Source of the DNA: CAVVAH01 sp963746175
GTDB taxonomy: Bacteria > Actinomycetota > Actinomycetes > JACCUZ01
DNA: 64,000 bases
Direction: 5' to 3'
NCBI GenBank assembly: GCA_963746175.1
Contig: CAVVAH010000004.1
Span: forward strand, 1,116,001 to 1,180,000
In this document: piece by piece, positions 33,446 to 42,597 of the stretch
Position numbering within the stretch: the stretch's first letter is position 1
Layout: each line of letters starts with the position of its first letter
Notes under the pieces: model-generated
What the model was told of the DNA's origin: nothing
The model's input: only the letters and a program-made list of their open reading frames with translations
Database searches by the model: none
Position numbers and translations under genes: made by a program

Positions 33446-36400
33446 ATGCTGCGTGACGCCGGAGTGCGCACCAAGCTGCTCGCAGTCCTCGCGATCCCCA
33501 CCCTGCTCCTCGTCGTCGTGACGAGCCTGCTGGTGGGCGGTCAGGTGACCGCGGCCCGCCGCGCCGGTCAGGTGAACGCCCTCACGGACGTCGCCATCCA
33601 GGTGAACCGCGTCGTCCACTCGCTCCAGGAGGAGCGGAGCGCGACCCTCGGCTACCTCCAGGACCCCAGCTCCGGCGCCGAGGCCCGGATGAAGGGCCAG
33701 CGGCAGTTCACCAACCAGCAGCTGCGGAGCCTGCGCCAGCTGGTCGCCGACTCGCCCGTCGCGCAGATGTCCGACGCCGTCCAGGCGGCGGTCGCCCGGT
33801 CTGCGGCCGGTCACGACGAGCTCGCCAGCGCCCGGAGGTCCGTCGACGCAGGCCGCTTCTTCGCCACCGAGACCGACGTCTTCTACTCCAAGGTGATCCG
33901 CACCGACATCGACCTCCCGGGCGTCATCGCCTCGTCCGGCACCAGTGCCCTGGCCCAGCGCCTGCAGGCGTACGAGGCGGTCTCCACCGCCATCGAGTAC
34001 GCCTCGCACGAGCGCGACATCGTCGAGACGGGGCTGCTGCGCGGCACCCTGACCGAGGCGGACTTCGCCCAGGCCGCTGCCCTGGTCTCCCAGCAGCGGG
34101 CGGCCATCGCCGACTTCCAGCGCAACGCCGACGCCACGACGTACTCGCGCCTCGACGACGCGCTCGCCGCCGCGCAGAACTACGAGATCGACCAGGTGCG
34201 CCGCAACCTTCCCGACCTGCTCAAGGGCCGCGACCCGCAGGTCGGCCGCTCGGTCGAGTGGGTCGGCTCGGCGAACTCGCGGATCGGTCCCATGACCGAC
34301 ACCGAGTCCGGCGTCGTCGCCGACATCGCGGCCGTGGCGTCCGGGGTCCAGGGCAGCCAGGAGCAGCGCGCGACGGTGCTGGTCGTGGCCTCCGTCCTCG
34401 GCCTCGTCCTCGCCCTCCTGCTGGCGGTCGGCCTGGCCCGCCGCATCACCCGCCCGCTGCGCCGCCTCACCGTCGCCGCCGGCGAGATCGGCGACGAGCT
34501 GCCGCGGATGGTCGAGCGGATGCAGACCCCCGGTGACGGCCCCGGCGTCGTCGTCGAGCCGATCCCGGTCGAGTCCGCCGACGAGATCGGCCGCCTCGCC
34601 GAGGCCTTCAACACCGTCAACGACGTGACCGTGCAGGTCGCCAAGGAGCAGGCCGCGCTGCGGTCGAGCATCGCCGAGATGTTCGTCAACGTCGCCCGCC
34701 GCAACCAGGTGCTGCTCGGACGCCAGCTCTCGCAGCTCGACACCATGGAGGCCCGCGAGGAGGACCCTGACGTCCTCGACAGCCTCTTCAAGCTCGACCA
34801 CCTCGCCACCCGGATGCGCCGCAACGCCGAGAGCCTGCTGGTCCTCGCCGGCATCGACTCGACCCGTCGCCTGCGCCGACCACTGCCCCTGTCGGACGTG
34901 ATCCGTACGGCGGTCGGCGAGATCGAGGCGTTCGACCGGATCGACCTGTCGATGTCCGAGGACCCCGACGTCTCCGGCCGCCACGCACTCACCATCGCCC
35001 ACCTGCTCGCCGAGGTCCTCGAGAACGCCACCCACTTCTCCAACCCGGAGACCCGGGTCGTCGTCTCTGCCTCCGTCACCGGGCACGGCGTCGACCTGAC
35101 CGTCACCGACTACGGCCTGGGCATGTCCGACGACGAGGTCGTCGAGGCGAACGAGAAGATCGCGCACCCGCCGGTCGCCGAGATCGCGGTGTCGCAGCGT
35201 CTCGGCCTGTTCGTGGTCGGCCGTCTCGCCTCGCGCCTCGGCGCGTCCGTGGTGCTGCGCCGTGGCCGGGCCGCCGGCCTGGTCGTCGCGATCGCGCTGC
35301 CCACCTCGGTCTTCGAGGGCATGACGGTGGCCGAGCCGGTCGGGGACGACGTGCTCGCGCCGGACCTCGACGCGGACGCCACCGCGACGCGCATCGTCCA
35401 GGCCCCGGCCGACGACGCCCTCGAGGTCGTCACCGAAGCCGCTCCCGTCGAGCCGGAGCCGGCGCCCGAGCCGGTGTCGCCGCCGCACGGTCCGGCCCTG
35501 CTGCCTGCCGCCTCGGTCCCCACGTCGGCGCTCGCCGCCGGTGAGGCGCTGGTGCCCGAGGTGGCCGTCGCCGAGACCGCGCTGCCCAGCCGCCGGTCGC
35601 ACGCCGCTCCGTCGGTCGCTCCCGTTGCGGACATCGCCGCCGTCGCGTCACTGGACGTGCCGGCCGCCACCGCGGGCCAGGGTCACGCGGCCGAGGACAC
35701 CGTGGCCGAGGACATCGTCGTGGACGCCGTCGCGGACCGCCCGCAGGGTCCGGCCCGCCGCGGCCTGTTCGCCCGCTGGTCACGCACGCCCGCCGGGGAC
35801 GCCCCGGTCGAGGACGTCCCCTCCACCACGGACGCACCGGACGCTCCGGAGGCCGTCGAGGACGGCACGGACGAGGCGGTCGTCGACGAGGACGCCGCCG
35901 AGGCCCCGGTGGTCGAGCTGCTCGACGTCGAGACGCCGGCCGACGACCTGTCGGTCGAGCTCGAGGTCGAGATGGTCCCGCTCGCCGCGATCGAGGACAC
36001 CCGGACCGAGGACACCGCCGACGAGGTCGAGCAGGTGGGCGCCGCCGTCGAGGACGTCGAGGACGTCGAGGACGACGAGGACGTCGAGGTGGCTGAGCTG
36101 CCGGCCGAGGTCGACGAGACCCCCCCGGCCCGCCAGCGCCGCGGCCTGTTCGCCCGGTGGGCCCGTACGCCCGCCACGGCGACCGAGGACGTCCCCGCCC
36201 CGGACGTCGCGGTGGAGGACGTCGCCACCGAGGTCGCTCAGCCCGACGTCGTCGAGGCCGTCGCCGTCGAGCCCGTGACCGACGAGCGGCCCGAGCCCGT
36301 CGTGGCTGCCGAGGAGCCCGAGCCCGTCGAGGTTGTCGCCGTCGATGTCGAGCCGGTCGCCGTCGAGGTTGTCGCGGTCGAGCCGGCGCCGGTCGCCGTC

Positions 36401-37360
36401 ATGCCCGAGCCGGAGCCGGTCGCCGTCGAGGTCGAGCCGGTCGCGGTCGAGGTCGAGCCGGAGCCGGTCGCGGTCGAGGTAACGCCGGAGCCGGTCGCCG
36501 TCCTGGCGCCGGAGCCCGTCGCGCCGACCGTCGTCTACGCCAAGGCCGTCGACATCCTGCCGAGCCGTCCGGCGCGCGGTGGCGGGGTCTTCGCCCGGCA
36601 TCGCAAGGCCGCCGCCGTCACTCCGGTCGAGGCGCCGGCGGCGACCGCCCCCGCCGTCGCGCAGCCGCCCGTCGCCGACCCGGTCGCGGAGCCCGTCACG
36701 GTACCGGTCGCCGAGGCACCCCTTGTCGCACTCGCCGAGCCCGTCGCGGCACCCGTCGAGACGGTCGTCGAGGAGCCCGCCGTCCGGGACGAGCAGACCG
36801 ACCCGGTCGTGCGCGTCGCCGAGCCGGGGGTGCCCGCACCGCGCGACCTCACCGACGACCTGTTCACCCCCGGAGCCCGGGCTGCGTCGCTCGTCGACGG
36901 CCCGCCGCTGCAGGCCTCACCGGTCGAGCCGGCCGCGCCGCCCGTGGCCGGCCGTCCGGCGCCCTCGGTTCCGGACCTCGCCGGCTCGCTCCCGAGCCGG
37001 GCCCCCGCGTCCGCGGTGGAGCCCGTCGGCCCCGCGCCGTCGGCGGACCTGGACCGGATGGCTGCCCAGGCCGAGCTGCACCAGTCGGCGCTGTCCGAGC
37101 TGCGCGGTCTCTACGAGCCGTCGTTCGCCAACCGCGCGCCCGCACCCGTCCCGACCGAGGCCGCCGGCCTCGCGCGCCGTACGCCGAAGGCCGCGGTCGA
37201 CGCCGGACCGCCCCCGCCGCCGCCGGCCCGGACGCGAACCGCCGCGGAGGTCCGCGGCATGCTCTCCGGCTTCCGCGCCGGCGTGGAGCGGGGCCGCGGC
37301 TCCGACCACGCCGACGAGAGGGCCGACGCACCGACCGGCTCCGACACCCCGACCCGCTGA
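33446..37360 (+). CDS. cvnA: conservon sensor kinase-like protein with nitrate-sensing domain and long repetitive tail
   Basis: A 1304-residue protein. Transmembrane helix about 10-31, NIT-type sensing region about 40-290 outside, second helix about 309-331, HAMP to about 400, a helical region with LDHLATRMRRNAESL (about 450), and a GHKL ATPase with AEVLENATHFS (about 523-533) and DYGLGMSDDEV. After about residue 628 comes a tail of over 650 residues, acidic and rich in Val, Pro and Ala, with PVAVEV repeats and three copies of a basic motif (RRGLFARW or RGGGVFARH). It ends with an amphipathic segment, EVRGMLSGFRAGVERGR. It is the first gene of the conservon; GTGGAGGG precedes the ATG. Confidence 0.9.
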   Translation: MLRDAGVRTKLLAVLAIPTLLLVVVTSLLVGGQVTAARRAGQVNALTDVAIQVNRVVHSLQEERSATLGYLQDPSSGAEARMKGQRQFTNQQLRSLRQLVADSPVAQMSDAVQAAVARSAAGHDELASARRSVDAGRFFATETDVFYSKVIRTDIDLPGVIASSGTSALAQRLQAYEAVSTAIEYASHERDIVETGLLRGTLTEADFAQAAALVSQQRAAIADFQRNADATTYSRLDDALAAAQNYEIDQVRRNLPDLLKGRDPQVGRSVEWVGSANSRIGPMTDTESGVVADIAAVASGVQGSQEQRATVLVVASVLGLVLALLLAVGLARRITRPLRRLTVAAGEIGDELPRMVERMQTPGDGPGVVVEPIPVESADEIGRLAEAFNTVNDVTVQVAKEQAALRSSIAEMFVNVARRNQVLLGRQLSQLDTMEAREEDPDVLDSLFKLDHLATRMRRNAESLLVLAGIDSTRRLRRPLPLSDVIRTAVGEIEAFDRIDLSMSEDPDVSGRHALTIAHLLAEVLENATHFSNPETRVVVSASVTGHGVDLTVTDYGLGMSDDEVVEANEKIAHPPVAEIAVSQRLGLFVVGRLASRLGASVVLRRGRAAGLVVAIALPTSVFEGMTVAEPVGDDVLAPDLDADATATRIVQAPADDALEVVTEAAPVEPEPAPEPVSPPHGPALLPAASVPTSALAAGEALVPEVAVAETALPSRRSHAAPSVAPVADIAAVASLDVPAATAGQGHAAEDTVAEDIVVDAVADRPQGPARRGLFARWSRTPAGDAPVEDVPSTTDAPDAPEAVEDGTDEAVVDEDAAEAPVVELLDVETPADDLSVELEVEMVPLAAIEDTRTEDTADEVEQVGAAVEDVEDVEDDEDVEVAELPAEVDETPPARQRRGLFARWARTPATATEDVPAPDVAVEDVATEVAQPDVVEAVAVEPVTDERPEPVVAAEEPEPVEVVAVDVEPVAVEVVAVEPAPVAVMPEPEPVAVEVEPVAVEVEPEPVAVEVTPEPVAVLAPEPVAPTVVYAKAVDILPSRPARGGGVFARHRKAAAVTPVEAPAATAPAVAQPPVADPVAEPVTVPVAEAPLVALAEPVAAPVETVVEEPAVRDEQTDPVVRVAEPGVPAPRDLTDDLFTPGARAASLVDGPPLQASPVEPAAPPVAGRPAPSVPDLAGSLPSRAPASAVEPVGPAPSADLDRMAAQAELHQSALSELRGLYEPSFANRAPAPVPTEAAGLARRTPKAAVDAGPPPPPPARTRTAAEVRGMLSGFRAGVERGRGSDHADERADAPTGSDTPTR

Positions 37361-37390
37361 CCCGCTGACCGAGACGAAGGACGTTCCGAC

Positions 37391-37846
37391 GTGACCACCC
37401 TCAGCACCGAGGCCGCCAACTTCAGCTGGCTGCTCGGCAACTTCGTGAAGAGCGTGCCGGGGGTCCGGCACACGCTGGTCGTGTCCGCGGACGGGCTGCT
37501 CATGGCCGTGTCCGACGAGCTGGACCGCACCCAGGGCGACCAGCTGGCGGCCATCGTGTCCGGGCTGTCCAGCCTGACGCGCGGTGCCGCTCGTCAGCTG
37601 AGCGCCGGCGAGGTGCGCCAGTCGATCGTCGAGATGGACCACCTGTTCCTCTTCACCACGAGCATCAGCGACGGCTCGGTGCTCGCCGTGGCGGCCGACG
37701 CGACCTGCGACGTCGGCATGGTCGGCTACGAGATGACCCTGCTGGTGAGCCGCGCCGAGGCGACGATGACCCCGCAGCTGGTGACCGAGATGCGGTCCCG
37801 GCTGCCGGTGCACGGCGTCCCGCGCCCGGTGGGTGCGGAGGGGTGA
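37391..37846 (+). CDS. cvnB: roadblock/LC7-domain protein of the conservon
   Basis: A 151-residue roadblock/LC7 (MglB-like) protein: SWLLGNFVKSVPGVRHTLVVSADGLLMAVSD at about 10-40 and TSISDGSVLAVAADATCDVGMVGYEM at about 88-113. In conservons this protein is thought to regulate the small GTPase and to interact with the kinase CvnA at the membrane. The GTG at 37391 follows AAGGA by about 10 bases. It is 30 bases behind cvnA and 6 bases before cvnC. Confidence 0.93.
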   Translation: MTTLSTEAANFSWLLGNFVKSVPGVRHTLVVSADGLLMAVSDELDRTQGDQLAAIVSGLSSLTRGAARQLSAGEVRQSIVEMDHLFLFTTSISDGSVLAVAADATCDVGMVGYEMTLLVSRAEATMTPQLVTEMRSRLPVHGVPRPVGAEG

Positions 37847-37852
37847 CCGGGA

Positions 37853-38260
37853 ATGACCGACGACACCACCGCTGACGAGCGCCACGTGCACGACCTCTAC
37901 GACGACGAGGTCGTCGAGGAGTCGCGCACCGTGCGCCCGTACGCGCTGACCCGCGGCCGGACCCGCGCCGGTCGCGGCGACCTGCCGCTGGAGGCGTTGG
38001 TCCGCGGCGTCGCCGGTACCACCGACCCCACCAGCACGCCCGAACGTCGTCGCATCATCGAGCTCAGCACCGCCTCGATCCTCTCGGTCGCGGAGCTGTC
38101 GGCACACCTGTCCCTGCCCCTCGGCGTGATTCGCGTCCTCGTCGGCGACCTCGCCGACGAGGGGCTGATCGTCGTCCACACCGGTTCGCCGTCGGCCGCA
38201 CCCGCAGCCACGAACCTCAAGGTCCTGGAGAGTGTTCTCAATGGCATTTCCGCGCTCTGA
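37853..38260 (+). CDS. cvnC: DUF742 protein of the conservon
   Basis: A 135-residue DUF742 protein with a winged-helix-like body: VRPYALTRGRTRAG (about 22-35), then LPLEALVRG, ERRRIIELSTASILSVAELSAHLSLPLGVIRVLVGDL in adjoining segments, and DEGLIVVH. This is the third gene in every conservon; its molecular role is undefined, with structural or DNA-binding ideas proposed for the family. Its end overlaps the GTPase gene by 20 bases. Confidence 0.93.
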   Translation: MTDDTTADERHVHDLYDDEVVEESRTVRPYALTRGRTRAGRGDLPLEALVRGVAGTTDPTSTPERRRIIELSTASILSVAELSAHLSLPLGVIRVLVGDLADEGLIVVHTGSPSAAPAATNLKVLESVLNGISAL

Positions 38261-38876
38261 CGTCGTGGCCGACGCCACCCCGGCGCAGCAGGTGCCGGGG
38301 GATGAGTCAATGTCGTCGCGCCCAACTGCGCCGATCACTGTGAAGATCGTCGTCGCGGGCGGCTTCGCCGTCGGCAAGACGACGTTCATCGGCTCGATCT
38401 CCGACATCGAGCCGCTGTCCACCGAGGCCGCGATGACCGAGCACTCGGTCGGCGTCGACGACGCCGGCGGCGTCAGCGACCGCAAGACCTCCACCACCGT
38501 CGCCATGGACTTCGGCCGCATCTCGCTGCCGGGTGACCTGTGGCTCTACCTGTTCGGCACCCCCGGCCAGGACCGCTTCCACTTCATGTGGGACGACCTC
38601 ATCAAGGGCGCCATCGGCGCGGTGGTCCTGGTGGACACCGAGCGGCTCGAGCAGTGCTTCGACGCGGTCGACTACTTCGAGGCGCGGCAGATCCCGTTCG
38701 TGCTCGCCGTGAACTGCTTCGACGGGGTCGCGCGGCACGACCTGGACGCCGTCCGGGAAGCCCTCGCGGTCCGGCCGGAGACACCCGTCTTCTACACCGA
38801 CGCCCGCAACCGGCAGGCGACCAAGCAGGCGCTGATCACCCTGGTGACCCTCGCCATGTCGCGGATGCGGGGCTGA
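38241..38876 (+). CDS. cvnD: Ras-like small GTPase of the conservon
   Basis: A 211-residue MglA/Rab-type GTPase. The P-loop GGFAVGKTT is at about 35-43, the switch region TSTTVAMDFGRI at about 80-91, the DxxG-equivalent is FGTPGQDRF (about 104-112), and the base-recognition motif is AVNCFDG in place of NKxD, as is usual for CvnD. GTP cycling is expected to be set by the roadblock protein. The ATG at 38241 lies inside the end of cvnC and GGAGAG is 8 bases before it. A NarL-type response regulator follows 87 bases on. Confidence 0.94.
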   Translation: MAFPRSDVVADATPAQQVPGDESMSSRPTAPITVKIVVAGGFAVGKTTFIGSISDIEPLSTEAAMTEHSVGVDDAGGVSDRKTSTTVAMDFGRISLPGDLWLYLFGTPGQDRFHFMWDDLIKGAIGAVVLVDTERLEQCFDAVDYFEARQIPFVLAVNCFDGVARHDLDAVREALAVRPETPVFYTDARNRQATKQALITLVTLAMSRMRG

Positions 38877-38894
38877 CCGGAGGGCGACCACCCT

Positions 38895-38946
38895 CAAGAT
38901 CCCTCGTGCCGCGCCGTCGCGGATTCGCGCCCAAGATCCGCACGAG
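38895..38946. repeat. GATC-containing hairpin after cvnD
   Basis: CTCGTGC (38903-38909) pairs with GCACGAG (38940-38946) across a 30-base loop, and AAGATCC occurs next to each side as a direct repeat (CAAGATCC at 38895-38902 and 38932-38939). It is located between the conservon and the response regulator and is a possible terminator or processing site. Confidence 0.45.
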
Positions 38947-38963
38947 CCACCTAGGGTTGCCGG

Positions 38964-39638
38964 GTGCCCATCCGCGTACTGCTCGCCGAGGACAACGCGC
39001 TGCTGCGGCAGGGCCTCGAGCGCCTCATCGGTCACGACGACTCGCTCGAGCTGGTCGGCTCGGTCGCCGACCTGCCGTCATTGCAGAAGGCGGTCGTCGA
39101 GCACGAGCCGGACGTCGTCGTGAGCGACATCCGGATGCCGCCGTCCAAGACCGACGAGGGCATCCAGATGGCCGCTCAGCTGCGCGCCGAGCGGCCGGGC
39201 ACCGGCGTGGTGCTGCTCAGCCAGCACGCCGACGCGACGTTCGCGCTGCGACTGCTCGAGGGCGGCGCCGGCGGGCGGGCGTACCTGCTCAAGGAGCGGG
39301 TCGGCGACGTCGGCGAGCTGACCGCCGCGGTCAAGCAGGTCGCCGAGGGCGGCTCGGTGATCGACCCGACCGTCGTCGAGCAGCTGGTGGCGGCCAACCA
39401 GGGTCCGCGGAGGACACCGCTCACCACCCTGACCCCGCGCGAGCTCGAGGTGCTGGGCGAGATGGCACAGGGGAAGAGCAACGCGGCGATCGCCGCCACC
39501 CTCGTGCTGTCCGAGCGAGCCATCGAGAAGCACACCAACTCGATCTTCGCCAAGCTGGCGCTCACCGAGGAGCGCGACCTCAACCGCCGGGTCAAGGCGG
39601 TCCTGCTCTACCTGCACGAGCACGGCACCAGCGCCTGA
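38964..39638 (+). CDS. NarL/LuxR-type response regulator
   Basis: A 224-residue regulator: receiver domain 1-125 with acidic pair Glu9/Asp10, phosphoacceptor Asp55 in VVVSDIRMPP and Lys in YLLKERV, then a LuxR-type helix-turn-helix at about 150-200 (LTPRELEVLGEMAQGKSNAAIAATL, SERAIEKHTNSIFAKL in adjoining parts). A PPSKTDEG insert follows the phospho-Asp, as in one actinobacterial NarL subgroup. The cognate kinase is not adjacent; the conservon kinase just upstream or the histidine kinase at 42597 are candidates. GTG start at 38964. Confidence 0.92.
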   Translation: MPIRVLLAEDNALLRQGLERLIGHDDSLELVGSVADLPSLQKAVVEHEPDVVVSDIRMPPSKTDEGIQMAAQLRAERPGTGVVLLSQHADATFALRLLEGGAGGRAYLLKERVGDVGELTAAVKQVAEGGSVIDPTVVEQLVAANQGPRRTPLTTLTPRELEVLGEMAQGKSNAAIAATLVLSERAIEKHTNSIFAKLALTEERDLNRRVKAVLLYLHEHGTSA

Positions 39639-39652
39639 CGCAGGGGTTCGCT

Positions 39653-39720
39653 CGTTTGCGACCTGGGTCACGGACACGCCGGTGCTCCGCACGGCGTGTC
39701 GGGGGTCCAGGTCGCAAACG
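39653..39720. repeat. 68-base palindrome after the response regulator
   Basis: Outer arms CGTTTGCGACCTGG (39653-39666) and CCAGGTCGCAAACG (39707-39720) are perfect over 14 bases, and an inner ACACGCC/GGCGTGT pair extends the cruciform. GCTCGTTTGCGAC also occurs as a lone half-site at 19151-19163. It lies 15 bases after a stop codon and is probably a terminator. Confidence 0.65.
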
Positions 39721-39818
39721 ATCATCCCGTAGGGCAGCAGCGCGGTGGTACGGGGCACCGGGCGGGTGTCGTACTGGCTTCCTTCCGGCCCCGGCCGGCC
39801 ACCGGTCAGACTGGGGCC

Positions 39819-40199
39819 GTGTCCGTGCGTGTGCTCGTCGTCGACGACCAGCGCCCCTTCCGGGTCGCGGCGTCCGCGGTGCTGCGCACGACGCCGGGTT
39901 TCGAGCTGGCGGGTGAAGCGGCGTCCGGCGAGGAGGCGGTGGAGCGGGTCGCGGCGCTAACTCCCGACCTGGTCCTCATGGACATCTCCATGCCCGGCAT
40001 CGGCGGCCTCGAGGCGACCCGCCGGATCACGGCGCTGCCGGCCGCCCCGGTCGTGTTCTTCTGCTCGACGTACGCCGCGTCCGACCTGCCGGCCGAGACC
40101 GCCGACACGGGCGCCGCGGCGTACCTGAGCAAGGCCGACCTCGGCCCCGACCTGCTGGCCCGGCTGTGGGACGAGTCACGGCCCTCGCCCTCTGTCTGA
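39819..40199 (+). CDS. stand-alone response-regulator receiver domain
   Basis: A 126-residue single receiver domain: VLVVDDQ with Asp9/Asp10, phosphoacceptor Asp55 in LVLMDISMPG, Thr/Ser region FFCSTYA, and Lys in YLSKADLG. There is no output domain. It could shuttle phosphate or bind a partner directly. It converges with the FtsX permease gene of the ABC/kinase operon, separated by 10 bases, which suggests the histidine kinase at 42597 as partner. GTG at 39819. Confidence 0.88.
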   Translation: MSVRVLVVDDQRPFRVAASAVLRTTPGFELAGEAASGEEAVERVAALTPDLVLMDISMPGIGGLEATRRITALPAAPVVFFCSTYAASDLPAETADTGAAAYLSKADLGPDLLARLWDESRPSPSV

Positions 40200-40209
40200 G
40201 CGATGCCGC

Positions 40210-42597
40210 CTACTCGGCGCGCAAGGCCCGCGAGGGTGACAGCCGGGACGCACGTCGGGCCGGCAGCACCGCGACCAGCACGGTGAGGAGCAGCGCTCCG
40301 GGCACCACCACGAGGAACAGCCACCACGGCACGGCCAGGTCACCGGCGACCCCGAGGGTCGCCGCCACCTCGCCCCACACGACCCGGCTGATCGCCACGC
40401 CGAGGACCGGTCCCAGCAGCAGGCCGATGACGGTGAGCGTGCCGCCCATCACGCCGACCGTGGCCGCGACCTGCCGCGGCGTCATGCCGAGCACCCGCAG
40501 GACCGCGAGGTCGGCCCGGCGCCGGCGGGTGGTGAGCAGCAGCGAGTGCGCGAGCACCACCACCGCGAGCAGTGCCAGGAACGCCGCCAGCGCCCACGGC
40601 AGCCTGCCGAGGGCGGCGAGGTTCGAGACCTGCCGCGGCACCGACGACCTCGACATCTCCAGCCGCGACGACAGCTCACGGAACATCGGCCCGGCGTCCG
40701 CGTCCCTCCGGACCTGCACGAGTGCGTCCGAGAACGGCTGCCCTCTGTTGCCGGACCGGAGATCCCTCGGTGCGACGACGGCCCCGGTCCCGAGCCGGTC
40801 GTCGGAGACCACCGGGGGGACGAGCGTGCCGACGACGCGCAGGCTCCGCGAGCCCCGGCGTCCCTCGTCGTACGTCGCCAGCGTGACGCGGTCGCCGATC
40901 TCGACGCCGAGCCGGCGCTTGTCGACGAGGCCGAGCGCGATCTCGCCCGGCCGGTCCGGCAGCTCGCCCGAGAGGAGGGTGAGCGGCAGGTCCCCGCGCA
41001 CCTTGTGGATGGCGATACCCGTGACGCGCAGCCCGTTGACGCGCAGGTTGCCGGAGTCGCCGACCGCCACCGCCTCGACCCTCGGGTCGGCCGCGATCGC
41101 GGCGGTGTCGTCGGGTCTGGCGTCGATGGTGGCGAAGTCGGCGACCCAGCCGTACCTCTCGGGGGAGTGGACGAGCCGGTCGAGGCTGGCCGCGAAGGCG
41201 CCCACCGCCACCACCCCGGCGACGCCGCAGACGGCGACCGCTGCCGTGACGCGGACCGGCACCGCGGTCCGGCCGCGCGCCCTCCGGAGCGCGAACGCCA
41301 GCCCGGCCAGGGTGGGTGCTCGCCGGCCCAACCGGGGCAGCGGGCGGGGCGAGGGTCCGGCCGCGACCGCTGTCGCGGGGCCGCGCACGGCGCGGGCCGC
41401 CGTCACGGTCGACAGCAGCAGGAAGACGAGCGTGGTCGCGCCGGTCGAGAGCGCGAGCACCCCCGGGGCCGCGAGGTAGCCGGGGTGCGGCTCGTAGCGG
41501 TGCAGCGGGCCGAGCGGCTCGACGGCCCCCGCAGCCAGCGCGGCGGCGGCGGTGATCAGCCCGGCGAGACCGGCGCCGACCAGGGCGGGCAGCAGCCTGG
41601 CGAGCACCCGTTCGGCGCGGGTCAGCCCGAGCTCGGCCTCGAGCTGCTGATCCGCTGCGCCGTTCGCGTGGTGCCGGGCCAGCGCCTGCCCGACGGCGAG
41701 CAGTCCGCTGACCAGGGCCACGACGAGCAGCACCAGCAGACCGTCGACCAGTGTGTGGCGGGCGGCCACCTCCTCCGGGTCGCCGTCCGACGAGGGAAGT
41801 GCCGACTGGAGGGTGCCGAACTCCTGCCCGGTCGAGCCGGTCGCGGCACGGCGGTCCAGCCGTTCCACGGCACGGGCGAACGCCGGGGCGTCCGCGGCGC
41901 CGTGCCGCAGCCGGACCATGACGTTGTGGCCGACGAAGCTGCTCGCGGCCGGTCCGCGCAGGGCCGGACTGGCGATGATCGGCCCGATGCCGTTGCCGAC
42001 CCAGTAGCGCGACGTGCGGAAGACGCCGACGACCTTCAGCCGCAAGGAGGGTCCGTCCGGTTCACCGAACCCCACGTCGAACTGGGTCACCTCCAGCGGC
42101 GTCAGCAGCTTGACCCGCATGGTGTCGCCGAGGCGCACGCCGATCTCCCGGGCGGCGATCTCGGGCACCATCACCTCGTCGGCCGCGTCGTCGCGCGGGG
42201 CCCGGCCCTGCACCACGACGGGCGAGAACAGGTCCCGGTCCCGGGGCGGTCCGCTGGAGATGCTCACGAACATCACCGGCCGGCCGAGCAGCTGCGCGAT
42301 CACCTGCGACGACTGCCACGACGCCACCACGTCCGGCAGCTGTTCGATCTCACCCGGCTGCACCGAGTCGGAGAAGATCATCACCCGCCCGTCGTCCAGG
42401 TGCGACGCGGACGCGAGCCGGTCGTACGCCGTGGCGGTCCGTCGCGTGACGGTGGCCGCCGCCGCGACCACCCCGGCGACCAGGCCGGCGAGCAGCCCGA
42501 CGACGACGAGGGACCGCCAGCGCGTACGGAGCTCGTGGCGGGCGATCGTCGTGACCGCGGCCCACGGAACTCCCTGGTCTGCGGCGGGGCCGGCCAT
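40210..42597 (-). CDS. FtsX-type ABC permease linked to a histidine kinase
   Basis: A 795-residue permease with two FtsX domains. The N-terminal helix is VVVGLLAGLVAGVVAAAA (about 31-48), followed by a large outside domain (about 50-270), helices around 275-420, a second outside region (about 480-650), and three C-terminal helices ending in TVLVAVLPARRASRLSPSRALR, a typical FtsX end. It works with the ATPase encoded at 44180. The ATG at 42597 shares one base with the kinase stop (TGATG). Such permeases often act as detoxifiers or as sensors that control the linked kinase. Confidence 0.87.
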   Translation of the reverse strand: MAGPAADQGVPWAAVTTIARHELRTRWRSLVVVGLLAGLVAGVVAAAATVTRRTATAYDRLASASHLDDGRVMIFSDSVQPGEIEQLPDVVASWQSSQVIAQLLGRPVMFVSISSGPPRDRDLFSPVVVQGRAPRDDAADEVMVPEIAAREIGVRLGDTMRVKLLTPLEVTQFDVGFGEPDGPSLRLKVVGVFRTSRYWVGNGIGPIIASPALRGPAASSFVGHNVMVRLRHGAADAPAFARAVERLDRRAATGSTGQEFGTLQSALPSSDGDPEEVAARHTLVDGLLVLLVVALVSGLLAVGQALARHHANGAADQQLEAELGLTRAERVLARLLPALVGAGLAGLITAAAALAAGAVEPLGPLHRYEPHPGYLAAPGVLALSTGATTLVFLLLSTVTAARAVRGPATAVAAGPSPRPLPRLGRRAPTLAGLAFALRRARGRTAVPVRVTAAVAVCGVAGVVAVGAFAASLDRLVHSPERYGWVADFATIDARPDDTAAIAADPRVEAVAVGDSGNLRVNGLRVTGIAIHKVRGDLPLTLLSGELPDRPGEIALGLVDKRRLGVEIGDRVTLATYDEGRRGSRSLRVVGTLVPPVVSDDRLGTGAVVAPRDLRSGNRGQPFSDALVQVRRDADAGPMFRELSSRLEMSRSSVPRQVSNLAALGRLPWALAAFLALLAVVVLAHSLLLTTRRRRADLAVLRVLGMTPRQVAATVGVMGGTLTVIGLLLGPVLGVAISRVVWGEVAATLGVAGDLAVPWWLFLVVVPGALLLTVLVAVLPARRASRLSPSRALRAE

